From Erythrobacter insulae (GTDB lineage: Bacteria; Pseudomonadota; Alphaproteobacteria; Sphingomonadales; Sphingomonadaceae), in contig NZ_VHJK01000001.1 in NCBI RefSeq assembly GCF_007004095.1, forward strand, positions 810,501-874,500: a stretch of 64,000 bases of DNA. The letters run 5' to 3'. The notes under the pieces were generated by a model that had not been told where the DNA came from, did not search any database, and was given only the letters and a program-made list of their open reading frames with translations. A program made the position numbers and the translations under genes. Shown here piece by piece: positions 35,853 to 45,396 of the stretch (within the stretch, counting starts at the first letter, position 1; the number at the start of each line of letters is the position of its first letter).

Positions 35853-35984
35853 CGCAGCACAGGTGAAAGCACACACAGCCCGCTTCATATACATACCGAG
35901 CGACTTCGCTTGAAGTCGAGTGCCTGCGGGTCCAAATCGTATGGGAAAGTCCGAGTCGGCACATGCGCCGGAGACGCAAAAAGA

Positions 35985-38900
35985 ATGAGAGAACACAGCG
36001 ACGTGACCACGAACATCTTGCCAGACAACACTGCCCATTTCCTTGACCGTTCTGATCTGCGCCGCGCGTACCGCGCCGAAGAGGAGGCCTGCATTGCGGA
36101 GCGGATTGAACAGGCAGCGCCAGCGCGCAAGATACACGGCACCGCAGCCGATCTGGCGATTGATCTGATCGAAGGTGCCCGCGCCCAAAAGGCAAGCGGC
36201 GTGGATGCGTTTCTGCAGCAATACGGCCTCGATACAGAGGAAGGCATTGCGCTGATGTGCCTTGCAGAGGCGCTTCTCAGAGTGCCCGATGAAGAAACCG
36301 CCGACGCGCTGATCCGGGACAAGATTGGCGACATCGAATGGGGTGAACATCTGGGCGAAAGCTCATCGACCTTCGTCAACGCGGCGACATTTTCTTTGAT
36401 GCTGACAGGCGAGGTTCTGGAACAGCCAGAGGCGCATCAAAAAGGCATGGGCCGCGTGCTGAAAAGCACCATGAACCGGCTGGGTGAGCCGGTGATCCGC
36501 AAGGCCACTCTTCAGGCGATGCGTATTCTGGGCGGCCAGTTCGTGTATGGCCGCACCATTGGCGAGGCGTTAAAACGCGCCAAGCCGGAACGCGCAAAGG
36601 GGATAACCCACTCGTTCGATATGCTGGGCGAAGCCGCAATGACATTCGCCGATGCACAGCGTTATGCCGATGCGTATGAAGGCGCGATTGATCGGCTTGC
36701 CGGTGAAGCGGCAAAGCTGGGAGACGGCGCGGGCGTTGGCCCTGCTCCGGGAATATCGGTTAAGCTGTCGGCGCTGCATCCGAAATACGGTTATCTTCAC
36801 GCCGCCGAAGCGCGCGCCGATATCGTCCCGATTGTAAAACGTCTGGCGCTGAAAGCGCGCGATGCGGACATCCATTTTACGCTGGACGCAGAAGAAGCCG
36901 AACGGCTCGAAGTGTCGCTCGATATTATCGAAACCCTGGTCAGCGATGATGAACTTTTCACCCGCGCAGATGGCACGCGCTGGGACGGGTTCGGGCTCGC
37001 TATTCAGGCCTATCAGAAACGCGGCCTGCCGCTGTGCGACTGGACCGCAAAACTGGCGCGGCGGCACGGGCGCAAGCTGTTCGTACGGCTGGTGAAAGGT
37101 GCCTATTGGGACAGCGAGATCAAAGTCAGCCAGGTTGGCGGATATGATGATTTCCCCGTCTTCACCCGCAAATTGGCGACCGATGTTTCCTACCTCGCCT
37201 GTGCAGCGCGCCTGTTCGAACATGACGATGTGATCCGCCCCGCCTTTGCCACGCACAACGCCTATACCGTGGCGGCTGTGAAAGAGATGAGCAAAGGGCG
37301 CAGTTTCGAATTTCAGCGTCTGCATGGCATGGGCGAAGAAGTGTTTGATGCGCTGCGCAAACTCGAAGGCAACACGCCGACACCTGTCCGCATTTATGCC
37401 CCCGTCGGCGGACACAAGGAATTGCTCGCCTATCTTGTGCGCAGACTGCTGGAAAACGGCGCCAATACCAGTTTTGTCAATCGCATGGGCGATGCAGAAA
37501 TCCCCGCAAGCGAATTGGTGAATGACCCTGTCGAGGAACTGGCGGCGATGTCTCCGCGCCGCAACACCGCTATCCCTTTGCCTCGCGATATATTGGGCAA
37601 ACGGGTGAACAGCGCCGGTGTCGATCTGTCCGATCCGCTGGTGCTTGGTCCGTTGCAGGAACGGCTGAAAAGACTGGAAAGCGTGCAATGGCGCGCCGAA
37701 CCGACTTTCCCCGCCGAAGAACCCGGCGAAATCGCGCCGATCACCATGCCGCACGATCTCAGCCAGGAAGTCGGCACGCGCCGCGATGCGACCGCGGAAG
37801 AAGTCGATACTGCATTTGCCCGCGCCCAAGCCATCCAGCCGGGCTGGGATGCCTTGGGCGGCGAAAGCCGCGCACTTCTGCTTGAAGAAGCAGCCGACCT
37901 TTTCGAAGCGCACACCGATGAATTCCTATCCCTATGCCAGCGTGAAGCGGGCAAGACGCTGCTCGATGGCATCGCCGAACTGCGCGAAGCAGTCGATTTT
38001 CTGCGTTATTATGCTCAGGAAGCCCGCCGCCAGTTTGACGAGCCGCTGTACCTGCCCGGCCCGACGGGTGAGGAAAACACCCTGCGGATGCATGGACGCG
38101 GCGTATTTGCCACGATCAGCCCGTGGAATTTCCCGCTGGCGATCTTCACCGGCATGGCCTCCGCCGCGCTTGCAGCGGGCAATGCGGTGATCACCAAACC
38201 GGCCGAGCAAACCCCGCTTATCGCCGCGCTGGCGGTGAAGCTGATGCATGATGCCGGTATCCCGCCAGAGGCGCTGCAATTGCTGCCCGGCGCAGGCGAA
38301 GTGGGTCAATTGATCACGTCTGACCCGCGCGTTGCAGGCGTCGCTTTTACCGGCTCGACCGAAACCGCGCGGTTGATCAATCAATCGCTCGCCGGACGCG
38401 ATGGCCCGATCGCCACGCTGATCGCCGAGACCGGCGGCCAAAACGCGATGATCGTCGATTCATCGGCGCTGCCTGAACAGGTGGTGCGCGATGTGCTGGC
38501 CAGCGCCTTTCAGAGCGCGGGGCAACGCTGCTCCGCGCTGAGGGTGCTGTATCTGCAAGACGATGTGGCGGACGAGATGCTGGAGATGATCCGCGGCGGG
38601 TTCGATGCGCTGCATGTGGGCGATCCGGTTCATCTTGGCACCGATGTCGGCCCTGTTATCGATCCCGATGCGCAGGCGGCGTTGGAACGCCACGTTGCCC
38701 GGTCACAGGCTTCTGGCCGTCCGCTTACCCGCTGCCCGATGCCCGATGGCACGGAAAAAGGTTGTTACGTCGCGCCGACCATTATCGAAGTGGACTCGAT
38801 CCTTGATCTCAATCGCGAAAATTTCGGCCCCGTGCTGCATGTCGCCCGGTTTAAGGCGGAGGATCTGGGCCAGGTCGTTTCCGATATCAACGCGACCGGA

Positions 38901-39161
38901 TACGGCCTCACGCTTGGCCTGCACAGCCGCATTGCCGCCACGCGCCGGTTTATTCAGGCGCGCGCCAAGGTTGGTAATTTCTACGTCAATCGCAATCAGA
39001 TCGGCGCTATTGTCGAAAGCCAGCCGTTCGGCGGCGAAGGATTGTCCGGCACCGGCCCGAAAGCGGGCGGTCCCAATTACCTCGCGCGGTTTGCGACCGA
39101 ACGGGTCACCTGTATCGACACCACAGCAGCAGGCGGAAATGCAAGCCTGCTGGCGAGTTAA
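35985..39161 (+). CDS. putA: Bifunctional proline dehydrogenase / L-glutamate gamma-semialdehyde dehydrogenase PutA
   Basis: A 1058-residue enzyme oxidising proline to glutamate. The N-terminal helical arm leads into a FAD-dependent proline dehydrogenase barrel (about residues 150-460; SVKLSALHPKYGY, LFVRLVKGAYWDSEIK, FATHNAYTVAAV). An aldehyde dehydrogenase domain follows (ATISPWNFPLAIFTGM, ITKPAEQTPLIA, glutamate in LIAETGGQNAM, cysteine near residue 847 in FQSAGQRCSALR). ATG 35985 is chosen for family length over the earlier in-frame reading from 35748. I see no ribbon-helix-helix domain at the N-terminus, so it is probably not an autorepressor. Confidence 0.95.
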   Translation: MREHSDVTTNILPDNTAHFLDRSDLRRAYRAEEEACIAERIEQAAPARKIHGTAADLAIDLIEGARAQKASGVDAFLQQYGLDTEEGIALMCLAEALLRVPDEETADALIRDKIGDIEWGEHLGESSSTFVNAATFSLMLTGEVLEQPEAHQKGMGRVLKSTMNRLGEPVIRKATLQAMRILGGQFVYGRTIGEALKRAKPERAKGITHSFDMLGEAAMTFADAQRYADAYEGAIDRLAGEAAKLGDGAGVGPAPGISVKLSALHPKYGYLHAAEARADIVPIVKRLALKARDADIHFTLDAEEAERLEVSLDIIETLVSDDELFTRADGTRWDGFGLAIQAYQKRGLPLCDWTAKLARRHGRKLFVRLVKGAYWDSEIKVSQVGGYDDFPVFTRKLATDVSYLACAARLFEHDDVIRPAFATHNAYTVAAVKEMSKGRSFEFQRLHGMGEEVFDALRKLEGNTPTPVRIYAPVGGHKELLAYLVRRLLENGANTSFVNRMGDAEIPASELVNDPVEELAAMSPRRNTAIPLPRDILGKRVNSAGVDLSDPLVLGPLQERLKRLESVQWRAEPTFPAEEPGEIAPITMPHDLSQEVGTRRDATAEEVDTAFARAQAIQPGWDALGGESRALLLEEAADLFEAHTDEFLSLCQREAGKTLLDGIAELREAVDFLRYYAQEARRQFDEPLYLPGPTGEENTLRMHGRGVFATISPWNFPLAIFTGMASAALAAGNAVITKPAEQTPLIAALAVKLMHDAGIPPEALQLLPGAGEVGQLITSDPRVAGVAFTGSTETARLINQSLAGRDGPIATLIAETGGQNAMIVDSSALPEQVVRDVLASAFQSAGQRCSALRVLYLQDDVADEMLEMIRGGFDALHVGDPVHLGTDVGPVIDPDAQAALERHVARSQASGRPLTRCPMPDGTEKGCYVAPTIIEVDSILDLNRENFGPVLHVARFKAEDLGQVVSDINATGYGLTLGLHSRIAATRRFIQARAKVGNFYVNRNQIGAIVESQPFGGEGLSGTGPKAGGPNYLARFATERVTCIDTTAAGGNASLLAS

Positions 39162-39207
39162 AAAGGTTTACTTGCGAGGCGGAGGCTTTGCGCGATAAAG
39201 AGCCGTC

Positions 39208-39735
39208 ATGCCAAAGTTTCTGATCCATATTTTCGCCCTGCTCGCGCTCGTTTGGAGCGGCCCTGCGTTCGCCGATGTCCAGATCCATTTTCACAGCGTG
39301 AATGGATCGGTCCTGTTCGGGCGCTATCCGCACACATTCTTTGTGCTGGAGGGAGAGCTGGAGGAAACTGGCGAAGCGGTGAGCGAGAATTACGGGTTCT
39401 CCGCACGCAAAGTCACGCCCGCTATCCTGAGCGGACCGGTGGAACATATGGTCCTCGCTGAAAAGCCCCAATTTATTCAGAAAACAAACCGCCATTTCAC
39501 GATGACGATCACTGACGCTCAATATCGCCAGATCATCAAAGAAGTGAATGCGTGGCAGAACGCGCCGGGCAAATATTACAATCTGGAAAGCCGCAACTGC
39601 ATCCATTTCGTCGGCAAGATGGCGGAGATCCTCGGTCTGAAAGTCGAATATCCCGGCGATATGCTGCGCCGGCCCAAAAAATGGCTGAACCATGTGGTCG
39701 GCCTCAATCCGAGTTTGGGCGCGAAAGAGATCTGA
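39208..39735 (+). CDS. Exported protein of unknown function, possible papain-like fold
   Basis: A 175-residue protein with a clear signal peptide (LIHIFALLALVWSGPAFA). The mature part has GKYYNLESRNCIHFVGKMAE, a Cys-containing helix start preceded by conserved aromatic and Asn residues, and two earlier histidines near the mature N-terminus (IHFHSVNG). This pattern recalls permuted NlpC/P60 or DUF4105-like proteins, with Cys and His as possible catalytic residues, but I cannot assign a family with confidence. It follows putA by 46 bases and has its own short leader. Confidence 0.7.
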   Translation: MPKFLIHIFALLALVWSGPAFADVQIHFHSVNGSVLFGRYPHTFFVLEGELEETGEAVSENYGFSARKVTPAILSGPVEHMVLAEKPQFIQKTNRHFTMTITDAQYRQIIKEVNAWQNAPGKYYNLESRNCIHFVGKMAEILGLKVEYPGDMLRRPKKWLNHVVGLNPSLGAKEI

Positions 39736-39865
39736 TTATCGCCAGGCGCGGTGCGTTTGGCAGAGCCTGCGGTAAGCCCAAATTAAGCGTTGGACGCAAT
39801 CAATTGATTACGGTTCGCCCCTTAGGTGCGAGGTAACAATTTGTTCATCGACCTTGGGGGTAACC

Positions 39866-40069
39866 GTGTCGAAAATTAGCATTGGCGTGTTGTTCACCGC
39901 GATCGCATTGATCATTGTCGCAAAGATATTCGATCTCTCGTTCGCACAGGGTGTTAGCGGAGCGTTGTTTGTGGCGGGGCTCGCCTATTCCTATGTCGTG
40001 GCGAAACGCGAAATCAAGCTGCTGGCATTCGCTGCTGCATCCGCAGAAGAAGAAAAGTACCGCAGCTAA
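39866..40069 (+). CDS. Small membrane protein of unknown function
   Basis: A 67-residue protein with two hydrophobic stretches (ISIGVLFTAIALIIVAKIF and FAQGVSGALFVAGLAYSYVVA) and a charged C-terminal tail (EEEKYRS). A run of five G residues lies six bases before the GTG at 39866, which supports this start over the TTG at 39854. No function can be given. The gene stands alone between an exported protein gene and dcd. Confidence 0.62.
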   Translation: MSKISIGVLFTAIALIIVAKIFDLSFAQGVSGALFVAGLAYSYVVAKREIKLLAFAAASAEEEKYRS

Positions 40070-40207
40070 GCGAGTAGCGACATCGCCAGCCGAGAGCCAA
40101 ACCGGCTTTTGAACAGGGGCGCCATTGCCATGGCCCGCGCCAATCCTCCCCCAGATAAATCCGCCGCATGGCTTGCCCCGCGCAGCGCCATCGGGAATCT
40201 ATCGCGC

Positions 40208-40762
40208 ATGGCGATTCTTTCAGACAAATGGATTCGGGAACAGGCGCAAACCAACGGCATGATAGAGCCGTTTGTCGAGGCGCAGCGACGCGAAGGGGTG
40301 ATCTCTTACGGGCTCAGCTCATATGGCTATGATGCGCGCGTCGCGCCGGAGTTCAAGATTTTCACCAATGTGAACTCGGCCACGGTCGATCCCAAGAAAT
40401 TCGACGCGGACAGCCTCGTCGACCGCGAAACCGATGTCTGTATCATCCCGCCCAATTCCTTTGCTCTGGCCCGCACGGTCGAATATTTCCGCGTGCCCGA
40501 AGACGTGCTGGTGATCTGCCTTGGCAAAAGCACCTATGCGCGCTGCGGGATCATCGTGAACGTCACCCCGCTTGAGCCGGGATGGGAAGGCCACGTGACG
40601 CTGGAGTTTTCGAACACCACACCGCTGCCTGCGAAGATTTACGCCAATGAAGGCGCATGCCAGTTCCTGTTCCTGAAAGGCAACGAGCGCTGCGAGACAA
40701 GCTACAAAGACCGCGCGGGTAAATATATGGGCCAGCGCGGAGTTACGCTGCCGCGGTTGTAG
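40208..40762 (+). CDS. dcd: dCTP deaminase
   Basis: A 184-residue trimeric deaminase converting dCTP to dUTP for thymidylate synthesis. Family blocks are [52 protein letters not shown] (containing the catalytic glutamate) and the C-terminal nucleotide-binding [16 protein letters not shown]. The ATG at 40208 gives exactly the common alphaproteobacterial length; the in-frame reading from 40109 is not conserved. Confidence 0.95.
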   Translation: MAILSDKWIREQAQTNGMIEPFVEAQRREGVISYGLSSYGYDARVAPEFKIFTNVNSATVDPKKFDADSLVDRETDVCIIPPNSFALARTVEYFRVPEDVLVICLGKSTYARCGIIVNVTPLEPGWEGHVTLEFSNTTPLPAKIYANEGACQFLFLKGNERCETSYKDRAGKYMGQRGVTLPRL

Positions 40763-40865
40763 GGGGAGGTCACCGAAGGTCCGCTAACGACCCAGTTGTG
40801 GACTGAGACATCGTCTGCAATATAATCGCGCATCTCACGAGGCTCAGGATGGAAAAGAGTAGGCC

Positions 40866-41306
40866 GTGGATACAAGAATACGACCGACAGTGAGTGCATG
40901 GTTTCTTTTGTTAGGGGCCGCGATGACCACCTCGTGCTCATCGGACGCAGACACGCTTTCTGCTGAGGACATCGCTTCCAGCATCGAAGTTGGTGAGGAT
41001 GTCGATCAGGCTGCACCCTACCAACTTTCACTTTATCCCGGCGCGACTGTAACAATGAGGCTTATGGACGGGTTGGGTATGCAGATCTCGACCGAAGCGA
41101 GCCTCAGCGAGCTAGCTTCGTTCCACTCAGGCGATCTTGAACAAAACGGCTACCGGGTATTGGCCGTGACTGAAGGAAAGGATGAGGTGAAAATTGAGTC
41201 CGTCAAGCTTGATGATCGAACCACAAAGTTGATGATTGCGATCAAGCCAAGCGATCAGGGTGATAGCCATTTTGTGATGACCTTCATTCAGTTCGTCTCT
41301 GACTGA
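40866..41306 (+). CDS. Putative lipoprotein of unknown function
   Basis: A 146-residue protein with an N-terminal hydrophobic segment ending in a lipobox-like TTSC, so it is likely acylated and exported. The mature region contains a sequence reading PYQLSLYPGATVTMRLMDG, and alternates strands and charged helices, but no known domain is recognised. The start is a GTG with AGAGTAGG upstream. Confidence 0.62.
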   Translation: MDTRIRPTVSAWFLLLGAAMTTSCSSDADTLSAEDIASSIEVGEDVDQAAPYQLSLYPGATVTMRLMDGLGMQISTEASLSELASFHSGDLEQNGYRVLAVTEGKDEVKIESVKLDDRTTKLMIAIKPSDQGDSHFVMTFIQFVSD

Positions 41307-41604
41307 TATCCGCTTTCCACCCAAAAGCAGCCACTTTCCCATTTTCCTACTCACCAACACCGCGCTAATCTGGCTGCGCCCGCTAAGTTCGCTTGATCAT
41401 GAAAGGCAGTTCGTGTTGGACAAGTGTCACCCATGTCCAACATGAGCAAGTTACTGCAGTTAAACGGGATACCCATGTAGGACACACATGACATGTTGGA
41501 GAATGTGTCATGCGTTCCCTACACAGGAACAAAGCACGGCTTCCGCGACTTTGACTCTTATACATCCCGCGCGCATTGCAGCAGGGAAAGAGGAGACAGT
41601 TTGA
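41307..41604. other. Intergenic region with two inverted repeats upstream of the enoyl reductase-like gene
   Basis: This stretch of about 300 bases holds no convincing gene. It contains TGTTGGAC at 41414-41421 with its exact complement at 41435-41442, and CATGACA at 41487-41493 with TGTCATG at 41506-41512. ACCCATGT occurs twice, at about 41429 and 41471. These look like regulator-binding sites or structured leader elements for the gene starting at 41605. Confidence 0.55.
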
Positions 41605-42792
41605 ATGGCTACCCCCAAGGCAAAGACAGAATTTGACATCATCATCTACGGCTCGACCGGCTATACCGGCCGCCTCGTCGCCGAATATCTCGACCAGCAT
41701 TACGGATCACGCGATGACGCGCCGAAATGGGCCATGGCAGGCCGCTCTCAGGAGAAACTTGAGGCGGTACGCGATGAAATCGGTGCGCCTGCCGATACGC
41801 CTCTTTTGGTTGCAGACGCCGATGACATGGCCAGTCTTGAGGCGATGTGCCGCCGCACCAAAGTCGTGCTCACCACAGTAGGCCCGTATCAACTTTACGG
41901 TGACAATCTGGTCGCCGCCTGTGTGAAGACCGGCACGGATTACGCCGACCTTTCCGGCGAGCCTGCATGGATGGCAGAAAAGATCGCTCAGCACGAAGCC
42001 GACGCCAAGAAATCGGGCGCGCGCATTTGTTTCTCAAGCGGGTTCGATTCAATCCCGTTCGATCTCGGCGTGATGATGGCGCAAAAAGAAGCGGTAAAGC
42101 GCTTTGGCAAGCCTGCCCCGAAAATCCGTGGCCGCGTGCGTGCGATGGCCGGCACATTCTCGGGCGGCACCGCAGCCAGCCTTGGCGCAACCATGAAGGC
42201 GATGGCGAAGAACCCGAAACTGATCAACGTCATGCGCGATCCGTTTGCGCTGACACCGGGATTTGAAGGGCCAAGCCAGCCTTCGGGCATGATCCCGTCT
42301 TATGAAAAAGATCTGGATAAATGGGCCGCTCCGTTCGTGATGGCACCGATCAATACGAAGAACGTGCACCGCACAAACTTCCTGCTCGGCCATCCATATG
42401 GCGAAGACTTCAAGTATGACGAGATGATGCTCACCAGCCCCGGCGAAGCGGGCAAGAAAATGGCCGAGGCCGCGACCGAGATGATGAAAAATCCGTTCGG
42501 TGCAAAGCCGCCAAAACCGGGTGAAGGTCCGACCAAGGAAGAGCGCGAAAATGGTTTCTACGATATCCTGTTCGTCGCCGAAATGGGTGACGGAGAAAAC
42601 CTGCATTACAGCGTCAAAGGCAAATACGATCCGGGCTATGGTTCGACCAGCCGGATGCTGAGTGAAACCGGCATTGCGTTGACACAGTGCGATGCACCGG
42701 GCGGGATCGGAACACCGGGATCATTTCTTGGCGAAGCGCTTGTAAACCGGCTTGAAGAGCACGCAGAATTGACCTTTGCCGCCGAAAACTAA
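41605..42792 (+). CDS. Saccharopine dehydrogenase-like / trans-acting enoyl reductase-family protein
   Basis: A 395-residue NAD(P)-binding protein with an N-terminal Rossmann motif (DIIIYGSTGYTGRLVAEYL), then VVLTTVGPYQLYGDNLVAAC and TDYADLSGEPAWM, and a substrate segment starting ICFSSGFDSIPFDLG. This is the saccharopine dehydrogenase-like group that includes mycobacterial trans-acting enoyl reductases, often linked to lipid metabolism. No polyketide synthase or lysine pathway gene lies nearby, so the substrate stays open. AAAGAGGAG precedes the ATG. A strong terminator follows. Confidence 0.88.
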   Translation: MATPKAKTEFDIIIYGSTGYTGRLVAEYLDQHYGSRDDAPKWAMAGRSQEKLEAVRDEIGAPADTPLLVADADDMASLEAMCRRTKVVLTTVGPYQLYGDNLVAACVKTGTDYADLSGEPAWMAEKIAQHEADAKKSGARICFSSGFDSIPFDLGVMMAQKEAVKRFGKPAPKIRGRVRAMAGTFSGGTAASLGATMKAMAKNPKLINVMRDPFALTPGFEGPSQPSGMIPSYEKDLDKWAAPFVMAPINTKNVHRTNFLLGHPYGEDFKYDEMMLTSPGEAGKKMAEAATEMMKNPFGAKPPKPGEGPTKEERENGFYDILFVAEMGDGENLHYSVKGKYDPGYGSTSRMLSETGIALTQCDAPGGIGTPGSFLGEALVNRLEEHAELTFAAEN

Positions 42793-42814
42793 GGCGCGGC
42801 ACGGTTTGACATGA

Positions 42815-42852
42815 AAAGGGGCGGGACCGGATAATGCCGGTCCCGCCCCTTT
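42815..42852. terminator. Bidirectional Rho-independent terminator
   Basis: A perfect 16-bp GC-rich stem (AAAGGGGCGGGACCGG with its complement) and a 6-base loop ATAATG lie between the convergent enoyl reductase-like gene and the ZnuD-like receptor gene. A-tracts and T-tracts at the stem ends allow termination in both directions. Confidence 0.88.
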
Positions 42853-42870
42853 CATTTTCCTACTCCAAAA

Positions 42871-45060
42871 TCAGAAGCTAAGGCGGACGCTCGCCCGGAT
42901 GTTCCGGCCTGCGAGCGGGACAAAGTCCTTTGTAAAGCTCGCATGGCGGCGGCCGGTCACGTCAAAGATATTGTCGGCCGAAAGCTGGACGAACACGTTT
43001 TCATTGCTGGCCAGCGGACGCCACGCGACGAGGAAATTGACCAGCGCAAAATCGGACGTGCGGGTTTCAAACGCGGCGACCTGATCCTGTTCGGCAAACC
43101 ATTGGACTTCGCCGCGCACGTCAAAGGACGCTGTCTGCGCTTCAATCCCGGCCAGCAGGCTGAGCGGCGGAATGCGGGGCACGTTGGTCCCATCGCCCAA
43201 TTCGGCGTTGATATACGAGCCATTGAAATCGGCGATCAAACCGAAATCGCCATTGTCGAACAAAGGAAAGGAAACCTCGCCCTCAATACCGAAATAGTTG
43301 GCATCCTGTTGGAGATACACGAAGACCGGCAGCTCATCTTCCTCAAGCCCGGTTTCGGTGAGGTAGATATAGTCATCGAACCACTGGTTAAAGATCGCTG
43401 CGCTAAACGTTACGCCGCCCACTTTACCCCGCGCGAAGGCTTCTACGCCCCACGCGCTTTCGGTGGACAGGTTCGGATCGCCAATTTCGAACGCCTGGGT
43501 CGCGATATGCGGTCCGTCCGAAAACAATTCCTCAGCGCTTGGCGCGCGCTCGGCCCGCGACAGATTGAGGCCCGCGCGGAATGCGTCGTCTGCTTCATAG
43601 ATGAAACCAGCAGCACCAGAGAAGGTATCGAAGTCGCGCTCAATACCCAGTGTGCTTGCATCGACAGAAGTGGTTTCCAACCGCGCGGCGAGCTCCAGCT
43701 GGAATGGACCTTTGCCAAATTCCTGCAGGCCGAACACGGCGAATTGATCGGTAACGTTTGGCGGAACATATGCCTCTGCACCGACGGCAAAGAAGTCGCG
43801 GTACAGGTACTGAATACCAAATCCGCCGCGCGTGGGACCGTTCTCGTTCTGCGAAAGTTCGAGCCGGGCTTCGATGCTTTCGCTGTCAAATGTCGTGCCG
43901 ACTTCGGCGCCTTCAAATTCGGTGTGGGTGTAATCGGAATAGCCTGCACGCAGTTTCAAGCGGGAGAAGAATCCATCACCAAGAGCAATATCGGCTTTGA
44001 AATCGGCGCGCACCTGCTCGAGAGCGATGGTGACGAGCTCTTCGACTTCCTCTTCGCCCTCTTCCTCGCCGCCTTCTTCACCTTCCTCACCGTGGTGATG
44101 GCCGGCACCCGGGCGGGTCGGCACGCCGTAATTGGTATCGTAATACCCAACCGACGCGCCAAAGGTGCTATCGCCAAGGATCACACCAAAGCCGCCATTG
44201 ATCGTATAGGTTTCGCTCGCTGTGTTGGGAATGAAACCCTGCTGATTGGCCGCTTCGCGAAATTCCTCGGCCTCTTCGAATTCACCCTCGAGCTCTTCCT
44301 CCGCGGCCTCTTCGAGCAATTCGGCTCGCAATTCGGGGGCAACCTGAAATCCCGGAATTTCGAGATCTCCGGTTTCGCGCCAGCTGCCATCGATATGAAA
44401 GACGAAATTTTCACCCAGCGGCACATCAAGCGAAGCACCGCCTGTGCGCAGGTCGCTGGCCGTGTCTGCCGCGATCAATGCGTCGAGGTGAAACCCTTCA
44501 GCAGGGACCCGCGTCGGGATACGTTTGTCGATGACGTTGACCGCGCCGCCGATTGCCTGGCTGCCGTACAGCAGCACCGCGGGGCCGCGCAGGACTTCGA
44601 TCCGCTCTGCCGTCAGCGGGTCGATCGAAGTCGCATGGTCAACCGAAGTGTTGGAAACGTCTGCTGTGCCGATCCCGTCAACCAGTACGCGGACTCGCTC
44701 CCCCTGGAACCCGCGCAACACCGGGCGCGAAGAACCAGGCGCAAAGCTGGTCGCAGAAACGCCGGGCAATTTGGCGAGGACTTCGCCGATCTGGCCGTTG
44801 AGATTGCGCTGAATATCATCCGCTTCAAAAACGCTCGTGCCCGCCAGCACATCAAGCTGTTCAAGACCCGCAGCACTTACGATAATGTTGCCGCGGTAAT
44901 CGACACCGCGACTGTGAAGGTCGTCATCGATGGCTTGCTTGTCAGAGGCAGAATCTTTTGCTTGCTTGTCAGATGCACTATCGGCGTCCTGCGCAAGAAC
45001 AGGGGCGGCAGCCAAAGACAAGGCAGCGGAAAGGGCGATACGGGAAATCAAAGGCTTCAT
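42871..45060 (-). CDS. ZnuD-like TonB-dependent receptor with His/Glu-rich loops
   Basis: A 729-residue outer-membrane receptor. After a signal peptide (ALSAALSLAAAPVLAQ) comes a plug domain (SRPVLRGFQGERVRVLVDGI, then TAERIEVLRGPAVLLYGSQAIGGAVNV) and a barrel ending GRNIRASVRLSF. Extracellular loops carry an acidic insert near residues 240-265 and a strongly metal-binding stretch beginning AGHHHGEEGEEGGEEEGEEE. Such His-rich loops are typical of ZnuD-type zinc receptors. A possible Zur box lies just upstream. Zinc uptake is inferred; other divalent metals are possible. Confidence 0.88.
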   Translation of the reverse strand: MKPLISRIALSAALSLAAAPVLAQDADSASDKQAKDSASDKQAIDDDLHSRGVDYRGNIIVSAAGLEQLDVLAGTSVFEADDIQRNLNGQIGEVLAKLPGVSATSFAPGSSRPVLRGFQGERVRVLVDGIGTADVSNTSVDHATSIDPLTAERIEVLRGPAVLLYGSQAIGGAVNVIDKRIPTRVPAEGFHLDALIAADTASDLRTGGASLDVPLGENFVFHIDGSWRETGDLEIPGFQVAPELRAELLEEAAEEELEGEFEEAEEFREAANQQGFIPNTASETYTINGGFGVILGDSTFGASVGYYDTNYGVPTRPGAGHHHGEEGEEGGEEEGEEEVEELVTIALEQVRADFKADIALGDGFFSRLKLRAGYSDYTHTEFEGAEVGTTFDSESIEARLELSQNENGPTRGGFGIQYLYRDFFAVGAEAYVPPNVTDQFAVFGLQEFGKGPFQLELAARLETTSVDASTLGIERDFDTFSGAAGFIYEADDAFRAGLNLSRAERAPSAEELFSDGPHIATQAFEIGDPNLSTESAWGVEAFARGKVGGVTFSAAIFNQWFDDYIYLTETGLEEDELPVFVYLQQDANYFGIEGEVSFPLFDNGDFGLIADFNGSYINAELGDGTNVPRIPPLSLLAGIEAQTASFDVRGEVQWFAEQDQVAAFETRTSDFALVNFLVAWRPLASNENVFVQLSADNIFDVTGRRHASFTKDFVPLAGRNIRASVRLSF

Positions 45061-45084
45061 GGGGAAGGCTCACTTGTGACTTTA

Positions 45085-45105
45085 GAATGAGATAACGTAA
45101 CATCC
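45085..45105 (-). promoter_or_regulatory. Possible Zur box upstream of the ZnuD-like receptor
   Basis: On the minus strand GATGTTACGTTATCTCATTC is A/T-rich and partly palindromic (TGTTA...), 25-45 bases before the receptor ATG. It resembles zinc-uptake-regulator sites in proteobacteria. The match is by eye and imperfect. Confidence 0.45.
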
Positions 45106-45265
45106 GCTAGTCATGTGAATTCTTAATCGCAACCCCTTTCTGCTGGAGAACGCGAAAAGCCAGAATGACGCCCTTTTACTGTGACCAAAACCACACCAAA
45201 CGCGCAGCATGATCCGGTTCCTGAATGGATCACCGGTTATCAAGGCACAGAAATACTGGAAAGAA

Positions 45266-45314
45266 AATGGAGCGGGCGAGGCGATTCGAACGCCCGACCC
45301 CAACCTTGGCAAGG
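45266..45314 (-). repeat. attL: 49-bp copy of the tRNA-Gly 3' half
   Basis: The 49 bases are identical to 61118-61166 and include the tRNA CCA end, acceptor strand, T arm and part of the anticodon stem. The sequence departs from the tRNA after GCAAGG, so this is a displaced 3' fragment and not a functional tRNA. The rest of the 390-base stretch around it (45061-45450) has no other gene: the left part is chromosomal leader, the right part holds T-rich repeats. Confidence 0.93.
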
Positions 45315-45396
45315 GTGGGCAAACGGGCATTCACGGCTTTACGCGAACAAATAAATCCAATAAAAACAGTTACTGGTGTTCAAGCATGTTCGCCAA

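Noticed and set aside
42943..45090. A 715-codon plus-strand frame opposite the ZnuD-like receptor
   Set aside because: It is a long antisense frame caused by codon bias. The minus-strand frame has a full signal peptide, plug and barrel.
45266..45314. A second tRNA-Gly gene at the left end of the element
   Set aside because: Only the 3' half is present and the sequence diverges before the anticodon stem is completed, so it is an attachment-site remnant.
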